From NCBI GenBank assembly GCA_963667375.1, contig OY763323.1, positions 1,984,001 to 2,048,000 of the forward strand: a DNA stretch of 64,000 nt. Direction: 5' to 3'. This document shows, in pieces, positions 53,406 through 62,409 of the stretch (its first letter is position 1; every line of letters starts with the position of its first letter). The stretch is from G963556115 sp963667375. GTDB taxonomy: Bacteria > Planctomycetota > SZUA-567. The notes beneath the pieces were generated by a model. That model ran no database searches. It saw only the letters and a program-made list of their open reading frames with translations, and was not told where the DNA came from. The position numbers and the translations under genes were made by a program.

Positions 53406-53720
53406 ATGAGAAAAATAATAGTTAATAAATATCTTCAAAGTAAAGGTGTAATCAGAAGATTTTATTTAGGACATTTTAATAAAAATTATGTAAACAGCCA
53501 GAAATTAAAGAGGCATGGGGAGTGTAAAAATTGTGGTTTCTGCTGTCGTTTTGTTGTCAAGTGTCCATTGCTTTATCAGGATGATGAAGGTAAGTATCTC
53601 TGCAAAATCCATAATAATAAACCCTCCAATTGCAATATTTTTCCTGTTAATGAAAAAGATATAAAAGATAGAAATACACTTAATCCTGATGTTTCATGCG
53701 GATATGCATTTTATAAATAG
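53406..53720 (+). CDS. YkgJ-type cysteine-cluster protein
   Basis: 104 residues. The eight-cysteine pattern CKNCGFCCRFVVKCPLL, CKIHNNKPSNCNIFP and a final C belongs to the YkgJ/CxxCxxCC family, thought to bind zinc or an iron-sulfur cluster. Cytoplasmic; no signal peptide. It lies between the two-component system and the PAP2 gene and could be under its control. Confidence 0.82.
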   Translation: MRKIIVNKYLQSKGVIRRFYLGHFNKNYVNSQKLKRHGECKNCGFCCRFVVKCPLLYQDDEGKYLCKIHNNKPSNCNIFPVNEKDIKDRNTLNPDVSCGYAFYK

Positions 53721-53825
53721 TCTGGTTGATCAAAGATAATCTTGCAGAGTTTGTGATAAGCGGAAGATTTGATATGAATTGTCGGGAAAATTTCTATAAG
53801 TTAAAAAATATATATCGGAGAGTAT

Positions 53826-54476
53826 ATGGGTTATGCTTTTGAGTTAAAATATAAATTTTTGTGTCTGCCAAATTGGTTGAAGTGGATTTATTATGTTGTA
53901 TTGTTTGAGGTTGGGTTATTGCTTTGTTTCTGGTGTGAAGTTCCGAGTTTTTATAAACTTGCAGAGTTTTCAAAAATAATGGAAATAAATTCTATTATGC
54001 TGATCGTGAAGCAGGTAGGGCACTTTTCAACATGGCTTATTCTGTGTTTAGCACTTATTATAATTGATTTACCGAAAATTTATAAAAATGGGTATAAATA
54101 TTTGAAGCGTGCTGCGTTCCTGTTATCTTCTGCACTCCTGTCTGGTTTGACCGCAGAAATATTGAAATTAGTTATACGCAGAGAAAGACCGGATCCGCTA
54201 TTTTTTAATGGTGGTGTTTTTCGTGGGTGGGATGGAGCTTGGTGGAAGAGTAATAATCTTGGCACACCCAGCAGTCACGCAATGGTTGCTTTTGGAGGTG
54301 CCTGGGCGATGTGTGTTTTATTTCCACGGGGGAGAATTATCTGGATTTCTGCAGCCGTATTCTGTGGTCTGAGTAGAATGGTGCATCAGGCGCATTTACT
54401 TGGCGATGTTTATATTTCATGTATATTATCATATGTCGTTGTTCGGTATTTCGCAAAAAAATTTAATATAACTTAA
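53826..54476 (+). CDS. PAP2-family membrane phosphatase
   Basis: 216 residues with about five membrane helices. The catalytic motifs are KLVIRRERPDP (motif 1), PSSH (motif 2) and SRMVHQAHLLGD (motif 3, with H and D). The family removes phosphate from lipids (such as undecaprenyl diphosphate or lipid A) outside the inner membrane. Lipid A or PgpB-like function is possible. Together with the two-component system it suggests an envelope-modification module. Confidence 0.88.
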   Translation: MGYAFELKYKFLCLPNWLKWIYYVVLFEVGLLLCFWCEVPSFYKLAEFSKIMEINSIMLIVKQVGHFSTWLILCLALIIIDLPKIYKNGYKYLKRAAFLLSSALLSGLTAEILKLVIRRERPDPLFFNGGVFRGWDGAWWKSNNLGTPSSHAMVAFGGAWAMCVLFPRGRIIWISAAVFCGLSRMVHQAHLLGDVYISCILSYVVVRYFAKKFNIT

Positions 54477-54852
54477 ATGACAGTGTATTGTAATCGTAAA
54501 ATGGAAGTTTTTTTTAATAGTTTATACTGACTATTAGTGATAATTCTAGCACATTAATTATGACGTTACTATTGATCAGTTCCCATTATCTATACTTATT
54601 TGCTATTTTAGTTGTGGTATGCAATACTATGTGGAGTCAAGTACTTCCGAAAACAGTAAGAACGATATGATTGTATTTTGTGCCAATGATACTAATTTTT
54701 TTTTTTGCTTTATAATTATTGCTAAACCGTTTCTGTTATAAGTCTTCATTGCGAAAACTGCAATGAAGACTTATTTATTGTTATTATAGTGGACTTCCCA
54801 ATTTTATATACAATAATTAAATTTCGAGCGTTTTAAGATACTTTTTGTATAA
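54477..54852. other. Gap left of the IS element with a long hairpin
   Basis: About 376 AT-rich bp between the PAP2 gene and the IS3 element. It contains the hairpin at 54738-54774 but no coding remnant of the phage gene truncated on the other side of the IS. Confidence 0.4.
54738..54774 (+). terminator. Hairpin downstream of PAP2 gene
   Basis: ATAAGTCTTCATTGC and GCAATGAAGACTTAT form a perfect 15-bp stem with a 7-nt loop; the following T-run is interrupted. Confidence 0.55.
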
Positions 54853-54923
54853 TGGTCTAATAAAACTGTACAGTTGAATAAGGTGGATATTTCCAATAAT
54901 ATTTATAGCGAAAGGAACTATCT

Positions 54924-55208
54924 ATGAGAAAGAGTTTTACTGCTGATTTTAAAGCAAAAGTCGCTCTGCAAGCGATTAAAGGTGATCGATCTATCGCAGA
55001 GTTATCCGCTAAATTTGAAGTTCATCCGAACCAGATCAGGCAATGGAAGAAATCTATGCTTGAAGGACTGCCTGAGATCTTCTCTGATAAACGTAAGAAA
55101 AAAGTTGTCAAAGATGAAGATGAAAAAGTAAAGCTATATGAGCAGATTGGTCGTTTGAAAATTGAGAACGACTGGCTTAAAAAAAAATCTGACGAATTTC
55201 TCGGTTAA
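54924..55208 (+). CDS. IS3 transposase OrfA (helix-turn-helix)
   Basis: 94 residues. The start RKSFTADFKAKVALQAIKGD followed by a helix-turn-helix (IAELSAKFEVHPNQIRQWKK) and a C-terminal leucine-zipper-like helix is typical OrfA. It is overlapped by the OrfB frame. A run of nine A (55179-55187) lies near the end. Confidence 0.9.
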   Translation: MRKSFTADFKAKVALQAIKGDRSIAELSAKFEVHPNQIRQWKKSMLEGLPEIFSDKRKKKVVKDEDEKVKLYEQIGRLKIENDWLKKKSDEFLG

Positions 55209-55221
55209 GAAAAAGCGTAGC

Positions 55222-56052
55222 ATGATTGAGCCAAATAAAGCTAAGCTGTCAGTCTCAAGGCAATGTGAGCTGTTAGAGATCTCACGCTCTGCCTATTATT
55301 ACAAATCTTATGCTGAGGATGAGCATGATTTTGAAATTAAAAAGATGATTGATGATCTATTCCTCAAACATCCTTTTAAAGGTTCTCGCACAATTACTGA
55401 TGATTTGAGAAGAGCTGGCTTTGAAATCGGGAGGCATAAAGTCAGGCGCTTGATGCGGGAGATGGGCTTACAGGCGATATATCCAAAGAAGCATTTCACC
55501 GCTAAAAACATCGAGCATAAAGTATATCCGTATCTGTTGCGTGATATGGATATCGACAAGGTTGATCAGGTCTGGGTGAGTGATATAACCTATATTCCAC
55601 TACGTTATGGTAATGCATACCTGACAGCTGTTATGGATTGGCATAGCCGCTATGTGATTTCGTGGGAGCTTTCTATGGCGATGGACAGCAGCTTCTGTGT
55701 GAATGCATTGAAGAATGCACTTGAGGAGTCGAATCCACTGATTTTTAATACAGATCAGGGTACTCAATATACGAGTAAGAGCTTTACCGAAGTGCTGAAA
55801 GAAAACAGGATCTGGATAAGCATGTCCGGCAAAGGCAGAGCGTTTGATAATATCATGATTGAACGTCTCTGGCGTACCTTGAAATATGAAGAAGTCTACC
55901 TGACTGAATATGAAAATTATTTTGCAGCGTATGATGCATTGGAGAAGTATTTTGAATATTACAATAACGAGAGAAGGCACTCCAGCTTGAGCAAGCGCAC
56001 GCCGAGAGAGGTGTATTTTAACGAGAGAGGTGCGAGTAACGATGTGGCGTAG
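55222..56052 (+). CDS. IS3 transposase OrfB (integrase core)
   Basis: 276 residues from the ATG at 55222; this open frame extends upstream to 55162. It has the DDE catalytic residues in VSDITYIPL, NTDQGTQYTS and MIERLWRTLKYEEV. The start SVSRQCELLEISRSAYYY matches the usual independent OrfB start of this group. Its frame is +1 to OrfA, which does not fit the usual -1 programmed frameshift, so it may be translated on its own or by other recoding. Confidence 0.9.
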   Translation: MIEPNKAKLSVSRQCELLEISRSAYYYKSYAEDEHDFEIKKMIDDLFLKHPFKGSRTITDDLRRAGFEIGRHKVRRLMREMGLQAIYPKKHFTAKNIEHKVYPYLLRDMDIDKVDQVWVSDITYIPLRYGNAYLTAVMDWHSRYVISWELSMAMDSSFCVNALKNALEESNPLIFNTDQGTQYTSKSFTEVLKENRIWISMSGKGRAFDNIMIERLWRTLKYEEVYLTEYENYFAAYDALEKYFEYYNNERRHSSLSKRTPREVYFNERGASNDVA

Positions 56053-56163
56053 AAGTTTGAACTCTTGCAGTAATTCCGCTTCGGGCTACGCCCTGCGCTC
56101 CATTACTGCAAGAGTAAGTTCCACCTTAAACAACCTATTATTTTGTCTTGACAGATTAGACCA

Positions 56164-56708
56164 CTTTACTGGCAATCATTCCAGGCGATATAGTTGAGGA
56201 CGCTATTGATCAGTGTAACAGGACGCTGGCTGAGAGTTATACTGAGTCTCTCAAGGAGCGTACAGATAAGATGCTGATTGCGTTTGCTGAGTTTGAGGTT
56301 ACCAAGGAGATGATTGAGAAACGGCTTGGGCACTTGCTGGATAAGATTACAGAGAATGAGTTTGTTAATTTGAAGGCTATCTATACCTCTTTGCGGGATA
56401 ATTTCGCGTCTATTGAGGATTACTTTGCTGTTGAGCCGGAGATAAATGTCAGTTCTGGTCAGGCACTCGCAGCGTTGGAGATTGCGTCCAAGGCGCAGCA
56501 GCCAACCAAGAGTGAGGACTTCCCGCCTGATGATGAGAAACCTTCTACCAAGAAGCAGAAGCTCTTCAAGAAGTGTTTGCAGCTCTCCTGTGAGCAGCCT
56601 GATCTTGTCAAGGATTACTTGAAGTCTGAGAAGGTGGATAGTCTGGAGAAGCTTGGAATAAAGCAGCTGGAGGCGTTGGAGTATATTGTTGAGGGTGCAA
56701 AGGTATAG
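56164..56708 (+). pseudogene. 3' fragment of a phage gene truncated by the IS
   Basis: The frame is open from the IS boundary (stop at 56157 is inside the IS) to 56708, 181 codons. The product includes PGDIVEDAIDQCNRTLAESY, then KEMIEKRLGHLLDKITENEF and LKAIYTSLRDNFASIEDYF, resembling the C-terminal region of phage recombination proteins. The 5' part is not found on the other side of the IS and has been lost. An internal ATG at 56271 could start a 145-residue peptide. Confidence 0.6.
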
Positions 56709-56720
56709 GTAATACTTTGA

Positions 56721-57812
56721 ATGGACAACAGAGGGTTTATAAAGATACATAGAAAGCTTTTAAAGTGGGAATGGTATCAGGATATCAATACCAAGGTACT
56801 ATTCCTGCACCTTCTGTTATCTGCTAACTGGGAAGACAGAAGGTGGCAGGGGCAGGTAATAAAGAGAGGGCAGTTTGTTTCTACTGCTGGTAGAATGGCT
56901 AAGGATTTAGGGCTGTCTTTACAGCAGGCTAGAACCGCTCTCAAAAAACTGGTAGCAACAAACGAAGTAACATGTCAGGCAACAAACAGATATACTCTCT
57001 ATACCGTTGTTAATTATGGTAGTTATCAAGATATTAATAGAGAGAGTAACAGACAGGATAACATTCAGTCTGACTATCAGGTAACTGGCAAGCAACATCC
57101 TGAAATCGAGTATCTGGAGAATAAACTGGCAGAATCCGGACAAGAAGTAACAGACAGTTTAACATGCAAGACAGAGGCAGAATATATTGGTATACTAGAT
57201 ATTTATGGTGATAAGCAACAGGCTGGCAACATACAAAATAACACACAGATAACAGACTGTCAACAATCAGATAACAAACCAGTAACAACAACTAAAGAAG
57301 ATAAAGAAGTTAAGAATACTCCCCCTATAGTCCCCCAGCGAGAGACTCAAATTGAATTCGAGGGTGATGTGGGGGGAGGAGATTTTCTGTCTGCCAGTTT
57401 TTCTCCGACTTACTCTGAGGTGCTTGATTGCTGGAAGGATGAGAGAAGCAAGGCTGGGCTCTCTACCGGAATGATTGGTAAGAATTCGAAGACTGGTGCG
57501 ATGAAGCTAGCTGCTGCTATCGACCGAGGTGAGGCTACTTTGATGGATGCACGCAAGGCTATACGAAATCTGCTTGCTGATCCTGAAAAGCGGGAAACTT
57601 ACTCTCTCTCTGGTCTGGTGAACAACTTTGAGATCTGGCTGAATCGTTCACCACCTGAGTCAGAGAGTACGACACAGTTGAATCAGACAAGGGAGATTGT
57701 GTATTACTCTGGAGTGTGCGGTGAGTGTAATTATTCAGTTACAGGTTTTGGTAAAGGCGTGGTGCCCTGTGTAAGGTGTGGTAGTAAAATTGAACTTAGA
57801 AGGGAGGTGTAA
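56721..57812 (+). CDS. Phage replication-initiation-type protein (DnaD-like)
   Basis: 363 residues. The N-terminus FIKIHRKLLKWEWYQDINTKVLFLHLLLSANW is the winged-helix entry common in phage replisome organisers. A Gln/Asn-rich low-complexity stretch (about 110-200) and a helical domain (about 235-310) follow. A four-cysteine ribbon (CGECNYSVTGFGKGVVPCVRCG, in part) ends the protein. The stop codon overlaps the next start codon. Probably a replication protein of the island. Confidence 0.75.
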   Translation: MDNRGFIKIHRKLLKWEWYQDINTKVLFLHLLLSANWEDRRWQGQVIKRGQFVSTAGRMAKDLGLSLQQARTALKKLVATNEVTCQATNRYTLYTVVNYGSYQDINRESNRQDNIQSDYQVTGKQHPEIEYLENKLAESGQEVTDSLTCKTEAEYIGILDIYGDKQQAGNIQNNTQITDCQQSDNKPVTTTKEDKEVKNTPPIVPQRETQIEFEGDVGGGDFLSASFSPTYSEVLDCWKDERSKAGLSTGMIGKNSKTGAMKLAAAIDRGEATLMDARKAIRNLLADPEKRETYSLSGLVNNFEIWLNRSPPESESTTQLNQTREIVYYSGVCGECNYSVTGFGKGVVPCVRCGSKIELRREV

Positions 57813-58189
57813 TGTCATTTGAGCATGAGTATCACAATTGGGATAAAGATACCTCTGAGGATTTCTGGGATATTGTAGATTCTGTAGATGCGGCAAGAAT
57901 ACGGGATATTACAGCTAAGAGACAAGCAAGGATGGTCAAGTCTGGCAAAGTAAAAGAATTGGAGCTAAAGATTGATGCAGGTCTCATTATTGCAGAACTT
58001 GGAGATAACATAGAGGATGATGATAAGTTTGCTTCTACAAAATTACGGAAGCAGTACAGCTATAACAGAGTGAAAAAGCTTCATAAAAGTGGTGAGTCGG
58101 TAAGGAGAATATCAATGATTACAGGTGTCCATAGGAATACAGTGCGAAAATTGATTGCGGAGTGGAAGGAGGAAGAGATATGCCGGTAG
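57812..58189 (+). CDS. Helix-turn-helix protein of the island
   Basis: 125 residues. A helix-turn-helix sits in the C-terminal half (RVKKLHKSGESVRRISMITGVHRNTVRKLI, given in part), similar to the IS21/resolvase type. The N-terminal half is acidic and helical. Overlaps the preceding gene (TAATG) and the next gene by 10 bp. Role unknown; probably regulation of island genes. Confidence 0.68.
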   Translation: MSFEHEYHNWDKDTSEDFWDIVDSVDAARIRDITAKRQARMVKSGKVKELELKIDAGLIIAELGDNIEDDDKFASTKLRKQYSYNRVKKLHKSGESVRRISMITGVHRNTVRKLIAEWKEEEICR

Positions 58190-60252
58190 TGGAATTGATG
58201 AAGACGAGTTTCAATGCGGGGATCTGGTCTAGCAAGTTGGATGCCAGGACTGATCTGGCGAGGTATAGTGCTGCTTGCAGTGAGCTCTTGAATTTTATTC
58301 CTGACCCGTATGGTGGTATTTCTAACAGAGCTGGCACTGAGTTTGTTTTTTCTCTGGGTAGTAAGAAAGTGAGACTTATTCCGTTTCAGTTCAATTCTGA
58401 GCAGTCGTATATTCTGGCTTTTTATGAAGGTGGCGGAGTGGTGATTAAAGATGGTGGCATAATTTTGGATAATTCGTCTAATATTTATGTCTTTTCGCAT
58501 CCATATACAGAAGAGCATCTGCAGAGTATTCAATATACGCAATCGGCTGATGTACTGTATCTGACTCATGCTAAGTACAGACCGGCTACTATTACGCGTA
58601 AAGGTCATGCTGAGTGGTTGTATGAGGATTTATTTCTGACTAGCAGTGTGCCTACTCCTGAAATCTTGGACGTGACTTCAGTAGCGTCAAGTGGTGATAA
58701 TTACTGGTATGGGATTACGCTTGTTGATGAAGACGGGAATGAGAGTGAGATAAAAGAGGCATATATGCAGGCACGGGTCGGGGATACGCTTAGTTTTGGC
58801 AAGGCTCCGAGTGAGTATGGCTGTATCAAATATAATATTTACCGCGAGGATAATGGGGTTTATGGCTGGGTGGATGATACTACAGAGGTAAGTTGGACAG
58901 ACCCGAATGAGGGCGGGACTAATCCTGACATGACTGCTACTCCGCCGGTTGAGCGTGACCCGTTTAAGAATGCTGGTGATTATCCGACCTGTTCGTGTAT
59001 CCATCAAGGGCGTTTAGTATTTGCTGGGAGTGATAATAAGCCTCGGACTATCTATGGTTCTCGTTCTGGGAGCTTTACTAATTTCTCAAACAGGTCTCCG
59101 TTTCAGGATGATGATGCGTATGAGTTTGAGATTTCTGGCGGTGAGGTAAATCGTATCGAGTGGATGAGATCATTCTCTAAAGACTTACTTGTCGGGTGCG
59201 GCGGTGGTGAATATTTGGTTACCGGTGAGGGTACGGGCACTGCGATTACTCCGAACTCTATCAGCGTTGAGCAGCAGACCGGGTATGGAGTCGCGCCAAT
59301 TCCTTCTGTGGTTGCAGGTGATGATGTGTTATTTGTGCAGAGAGGGAAGAACATTATTCGGTCTACCTTGTATGAGGCTTTGCAGGATAAGTATAGCGGT
59401 AATAATGTGGCGATGCTGGCGGAAGAGTTGTTTGCAGGGCATATAATTACCTCTATAGCTTGGCAGCGTGACCCAGAGTATATTCTGTGGTGTGTGCGTG
59501 ATGATGGGATTTTGCTTGGTTTGACATATGTTAAGAATGAGAAGGTCTGGGCTTGGCATAAGCACTCTACTCAGGGGAATTATGTTGATGTTGCAGTGAT
59601 TGAGGACGGTACGAGTGAGGATAGGGTTTACTTTGTGATCGAGAGGGCTGGTGAGTACTGTGTTGAGGTTGCCAAGAGTCGTGAGTTGCAGGGTTATATT
59701 AATAAAGCGTGGTTTCTGGATAGTGCGGTTGAGTATGAAGGGGCAGCGGTTAGTAAATTGTCTGGGCTTGAGCACCTTGAGGGTTGTACTGTCAGTGCAT
59801 TTAGTGCTGGGAGTGTGATAGAGGGTATTTCTGTTACTAATGGTAGTATTGAATTGCCGTTTCCTGTTGAGAGTGCTGTTGTCGGGCTGCCGTATGCTTC
59901 TGAGGTGGTGAGTATGGAGGTGGCTGTACCGGCAGAAGCACAGTTCAATATGAGTGTGATTAATAATCTTATTGGGGCGACTGTCTATTTACAGGATTCT
60001 TGTCGGTGTCTGGTGAGTGGTACTGGTGGAAGCAATATAGAGGACTGGCAGAATGTGGTTGTATCAGCTCAACATGATGTGGCTGCACCATATACGCTGG
60101 GGTCTGGCAAATTTTATTATGTACTAGAGAATAGACAGAGGGTGGCTGAGCGAGAGGTAAAACGAAATAGGTTTTATCTGAGGAATGAATTGCCGCTTCC
60201 GTTGACTCTGTGTGCGGTAGGAATGCGGGTAGATATGGGTAATGTGAAATGA
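58180..60252 (+). CDS. Phage structural-type protein (tail/tube family)
   Basis: 690 residues from the ATG at 58180 (AGGAGG upstream). The N-terminus reads SFNAGIWSSKLDARTDLARYSAACSELLNFIPDPYGGISNRAGTEFVF (given in pieces), and KKVRLIPFQFNSEQSYILAFY follows. This is the typical opening of a family of podovirus-like tail proteins. The rest is beta-rich with Thr/Gly repeats. On this island no head, portal or terminase gene is found. Function is likely in a tail-related structure, or a domesticated remnant. Confidence 0.7.
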   Translation: MPVVELMKTSFNAGIWSSKLDARTDLARYSAACSELLNFIPDPYGGISNRAGTEFVFSLGSKKVRLIPFQFNSEQSYILAFYEGGGVVIKDGGIILDNSSNIYVFSHPYTEEHLQSIQYTQSADVLYLTHAKYRPATITRKGHAEWLYEDLFLTSSVPTPEILDVTSVASSGDNYWYGITLVDEDGNESEIKEAYMQARVGDTLSFGKAPSEYGCIKYNIYREDNGVYGWVDDTTEVSWTDPNEGGTNPDMTATPPVERDPFKNAGDYPTCSCIHQGRLVFAGSDNKPRTIYGSRSGSFTNFSNRSPFQDDDAYEFEISGGEVNRIEWMRSFSKDLLVGCGGGEYLVTGEGTGTAITPNSISVEQQTGYGVAPIPSVVAGDDVLFVQRGKNIIRSTLYEALQDKYSGNNVAMLAEELFAGHIITSIAWQRDPEYILWCVRDDGILLGLTYVKNEKVWAWHKHSTQGNYVDVAVIEDGTSEDRVYFVIERAGEYCVEVAKSRELQGYINKAWFLDSAVEYEGAAVSKLSGLEHLEGCTVSAFSAGSVIEGISVTNGSIELPFPVESAVVGLPYASEVVSMEVAVPAEAQFNMSVINNLIGATVYLQDSCRCLVSGTGGSNIEDWQNVVVSAQHDVAAPYTLGSGKFYYVLENRQRVAEREVKRNRFYLRNELPLPLTLCAVGMRVDMGNVK

Positions 60253-60539
60253 CTGCTAGTTTGTTTTACGAGCAGAAGTATGATTGGAGTCTTCATCCAA
60301 TTAATGAAGCGTTTGAGGTTCATAGACCGAAAGAAGTGAATAGGGCTAGGCGGTTTATCAGTGATGTCTCCAAGTTGCCTCATTATAAGCAGGATGAGTT
60401 GTACGAGTTTCTCTTTCATACTACGGAAAAGATGAAGAAGGATAAAGAGCTTACAGAGTGGTTGGAGAAATTTTACCAGAGGTGGAAGAGGTATAAGGGG
60501 CTGGAACGGGATTTAGTTGAGCAGATGATTGGAGTGTAA
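60249..60539 (+). CDS. Small island protein after the tail-type gene
   Basis: 96 residues, helical and charged (TASLFYEQKYDWSLHPINEA, KDKELTEWLEKFYQRWKRY). It starts by ATGA overlap with the structural gene, so is cotranscribed. No family recognised. Confidence 0.6.
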   Translation: MTASLFYEQKYDWSLHPINEAFEVHRPKEVNRARRFISDVSKLPHYKQDELYEFLFHTTEKMKKDKELTEWLEKFYQRWKRYKGLERDLVEQMIGV

Positions 60540-60551
60540 GGAGATAATAGA

Positions 60552-60830
60552 ATGGTTATATCCATAGAGGAAGATAAATTACGTGAAATTATAAGTGATG
60601 AACTTAAAAAGAGAGCGGTTAAACCTGAACTTGTTACAGCTAAACAGGTGGCGGAGATGTTGCAGATCGGGGTAACTACTGTATATGAGTTGAAGAGTGC
60701 GGGGAAAATTCCTGCGTCACTCAGTACTTTGGGACGGACTAATCGCTGGGTTCGTAAAGAGATACTTGATTGGATAGATGCGGGAAGTCCAAACAGGCAG
60801 AAGTGGGAAGCGATTAAGAGTTGCAGGTGA
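60552..60830 (+). CDS. Excisionase-like helix-turn-helix protein
   Basis: 92 residues. The MerR/AlpA-type motif VTAKQVAEMLQIGVTTVYEL with RTNRWVRKEILDWIDAG matches excisionases and AlpA regulators. It lies 39 bp before an integrase, the common arrangement. It probably directs excision of the island. Confidence 0.85.
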   Translation: MVISIEEDKLREIISDELKKRAVKPELVTAKQVAEMLQIGVTTVYELKSAGKIPASLSTLGRTNRWVRKEILDWIDAGSPNRQKWEAIKSCR

Positions 60831-60869
60831 GAAAATTTATGGTATAGTAAAAGATGACAGGAGGATACT

Positions 60870-62399
60870 ATGGGGCTATTCAAGCGAAAAAGAAGAACTA
60901 AAGACGGAATGACTGAGAGCAGTACTTGGACTCTTAATTTTAAAGATCATTTGGGCGTGAACCGCCGGATATCTCTGTTTTCAAATAAGAAAGCTAGTGA
61001 GGAAACAGCAAGGAAGATAGAGCAGCTTGTTGAGTACAGGATGAGTTCTATACCACTAACCCCAGAACAAAAGGTGTTTCTTGAAAGTTGTAGTGGTAGT
61101 GTATTAACGTTTCTGGCAAAGCATGATATTGTTGCCAGTGAACATGTTGCCGCTACCCAAAGTATTAGAGAGCATATTGACTGTTGGTGCAGCAACTTAC
61201 TGGGGAAGGGAAAGAGTAAGAGGTATATTGACCAGAGTGCGTCTGAGGTGCATAAGGTATGCAATAGTTCCAAGTTTGTCTTTTTCAGTGACATAAAGAT
61301 TGGCAAGATTGAGAATTATCTGGCTGGACTTAAAGAACAGGGAAAGTCGCACAGAACTATCAATTCATATCTTACCAGCTTTAAGAATTTCCTTAACTAC
61401 TGTGTACGCCAAGGTCTTATCAGTGAAAATCCAGTAAGGTTTATACCCAAGCTCAATGTAAAGGTAGACAGGAGGATAGAGAGAAGGGCATTGCTGGAAG
61501 AGGAAGTGAATCGCTTATTGAATATTACAGCAGGTGCAGCAGATCGTCATGGCTTGACAGGTGAAGAGAGGGCTCTTGTTTACCAGTTGGCTTTGTATAC
61601 TGGTCTTAGGTATAATGAGATAAGAACTCTGACATGGTCTGACATTGACCTTGAACGTGGTATTATTTCACTCCGTGCTGAAAACGAAAAGGCTAGACGG
61701 GGAGCGGTTATTCCACTTACAGCAAATCTGGTTGAGAGTATTAAAAAATATTTCTGGGCTAATACATTTTCTCCTGTCGACTTGGTATTTGCAGGACTGA
61801 GGGATAAAGGTGCAAGAATGCTGCGTTCTGATCTGAAGGAGGCGCACATTGAGTTTGAAAATGCCTCTGGTAAGGTTGATTTTCACAGCCTACGTCATAC
61901 ATATGGTTCTATGCTTGCTAAGGCAGGGGTACATCCCAAGATGGCTCAGGAATTGATGAGACATTCTGATATCAATCTTACTATGAATATTTACACTCAT
62001 ACTGTGCTGGAAGACAAACTGAATGCAGTAGAGAGTCTTCCAGTATTTGGGAAGAAAACCAAACTTCATAAACAATATAGTGAGACATTTGGGGAAAACG
62101 GAGATGGGGACGCAAAAATCAACTCTGACCGGATAGGTATGGTCACTCAAACGGTCACTCAGAACCTGAATTTTGACAGAGAAATTCGTGATATTGTATC
62201 AGATAATGACGAGGTGTTTTTGTCTGAAAATGGCAATAAAAAAATCACAAGTACTTTTGATAAAAAGACTTGTGATTCGTTTAGTTCTGGCACGCCCGAG
62301 AGGATTCGAACCCCTAATCTTCTGATCCGTAGTCAAAATTATTTTAATGTAATTCTTTGTTGTGTAATGCTTTTAATAATATATGTGTCTTGTTTGTGA
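60870..62399 (+). CDS. Tyrosine integrase of the island
   Basis: 509 residues. The catalytic residues are R in TGLRYNEIRTL, HxxR in HSLRHTYGSM, H/W-position RHSDI and Y in NIYTHT. The N-terminal SAM-like domain lies at about 100-200. The frame runs through the right attachment repeat (peptide SGTPERIRTPNLLIRSQ), so the last 40 residues are set by the tRNA repeat and sequence beyond; the functional protein probably ends before this. It should insert the island at tRNA-Arg. Confidence 0.9.
   Translation: MGLFKRKRRTKDGMTESSTWTLNFKDHLGVNRRISLFSNKKASEETARKIEQLVEYRMSSIPLTPEQKVFLESCSGSVLTFLAKHDIVASEHVAATQSIREHIDCWCSNLLGKGKSKRYIDQSASEVHKVCNSSKFVFFSDIKIGKIENYLAGLKEQGKSHRTINSYLTSFKNFLNYCVRQGLISENPVRFIPKLNVKVDRRIERRALLEEEVNRLLNITAGAADRHGLTGEERALVYQLALYTGLRYNEIRTLTWSDIDLERGIISLRAENEKARRGAVIPLTANLVESIKKYFWANTFSPVDLVFAGLRDKGARMLRSDLKEAHIEFENASGKVDFHSLRHTYGSMLAKAGVHPKMAQELMRHSDINLTMNIYTHTVLEDKLNAVESLPVFGKKTKLHKQYSETFGENGDGDAKINSDRIGMVTQTVTQNLNFDREIRDIVSDNDEVFLSENGNKKITSTFDKKTCDSFSSGTPERIRTPNLLIRSQNYFNVILCCVMLLIIYVSCL
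62289..62335 (-). repeat. Attachment site, right copy: 3' part of tRNA-Arg(ACG)
   Basis: 47 bp identical to 48717-48763. The 5' half of a tRNA is again absent on the right side (next bases AAAATTATTTTAATG), so this copy is not a functional tRNA gene either. Confidence 0.88.
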
Positions 62400-62409
62400 C
62401 TTGTTTTGT

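Larger units (their letters stand above)
54853..56163 (+). mobile_element. IS3-family insertion sequence
   Basis: About 1.3 kb with two transposase frames. The outer ends have matched inverted repeats TGGTCTAAT (54853) and ATTAGACCA (to 56163), with AGGTGGA elements inside each end. A clear target-site duplication is not visible. A 13-bp hairpin (CTCTTGCAGTAAT...) near 56059-56117 lies within the right end. The element cut off the 5' end of a phage gene. Confidence 0.86.
48717..62335. mobile_element. Genomic island integrated at a tRNA-Arg attachment site
   Basis: The 13.6-kb segment is bounded by two identical 47-bp repeats equal to the 3' end of tRNA-Arg(ACG). It contains a Fic protein, a polyampholyte protein with two-component system, a cysteine-cluster protein, PAP2 phosphatase, an IS3 element, phage replication and structural genes, an excisionase-like protein and an integrase beside the right repeat. 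No capsid, portal or terminase gene is recognised, so it is an island or phage satellite rather than a complete prophage. Confidence 0.78.
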
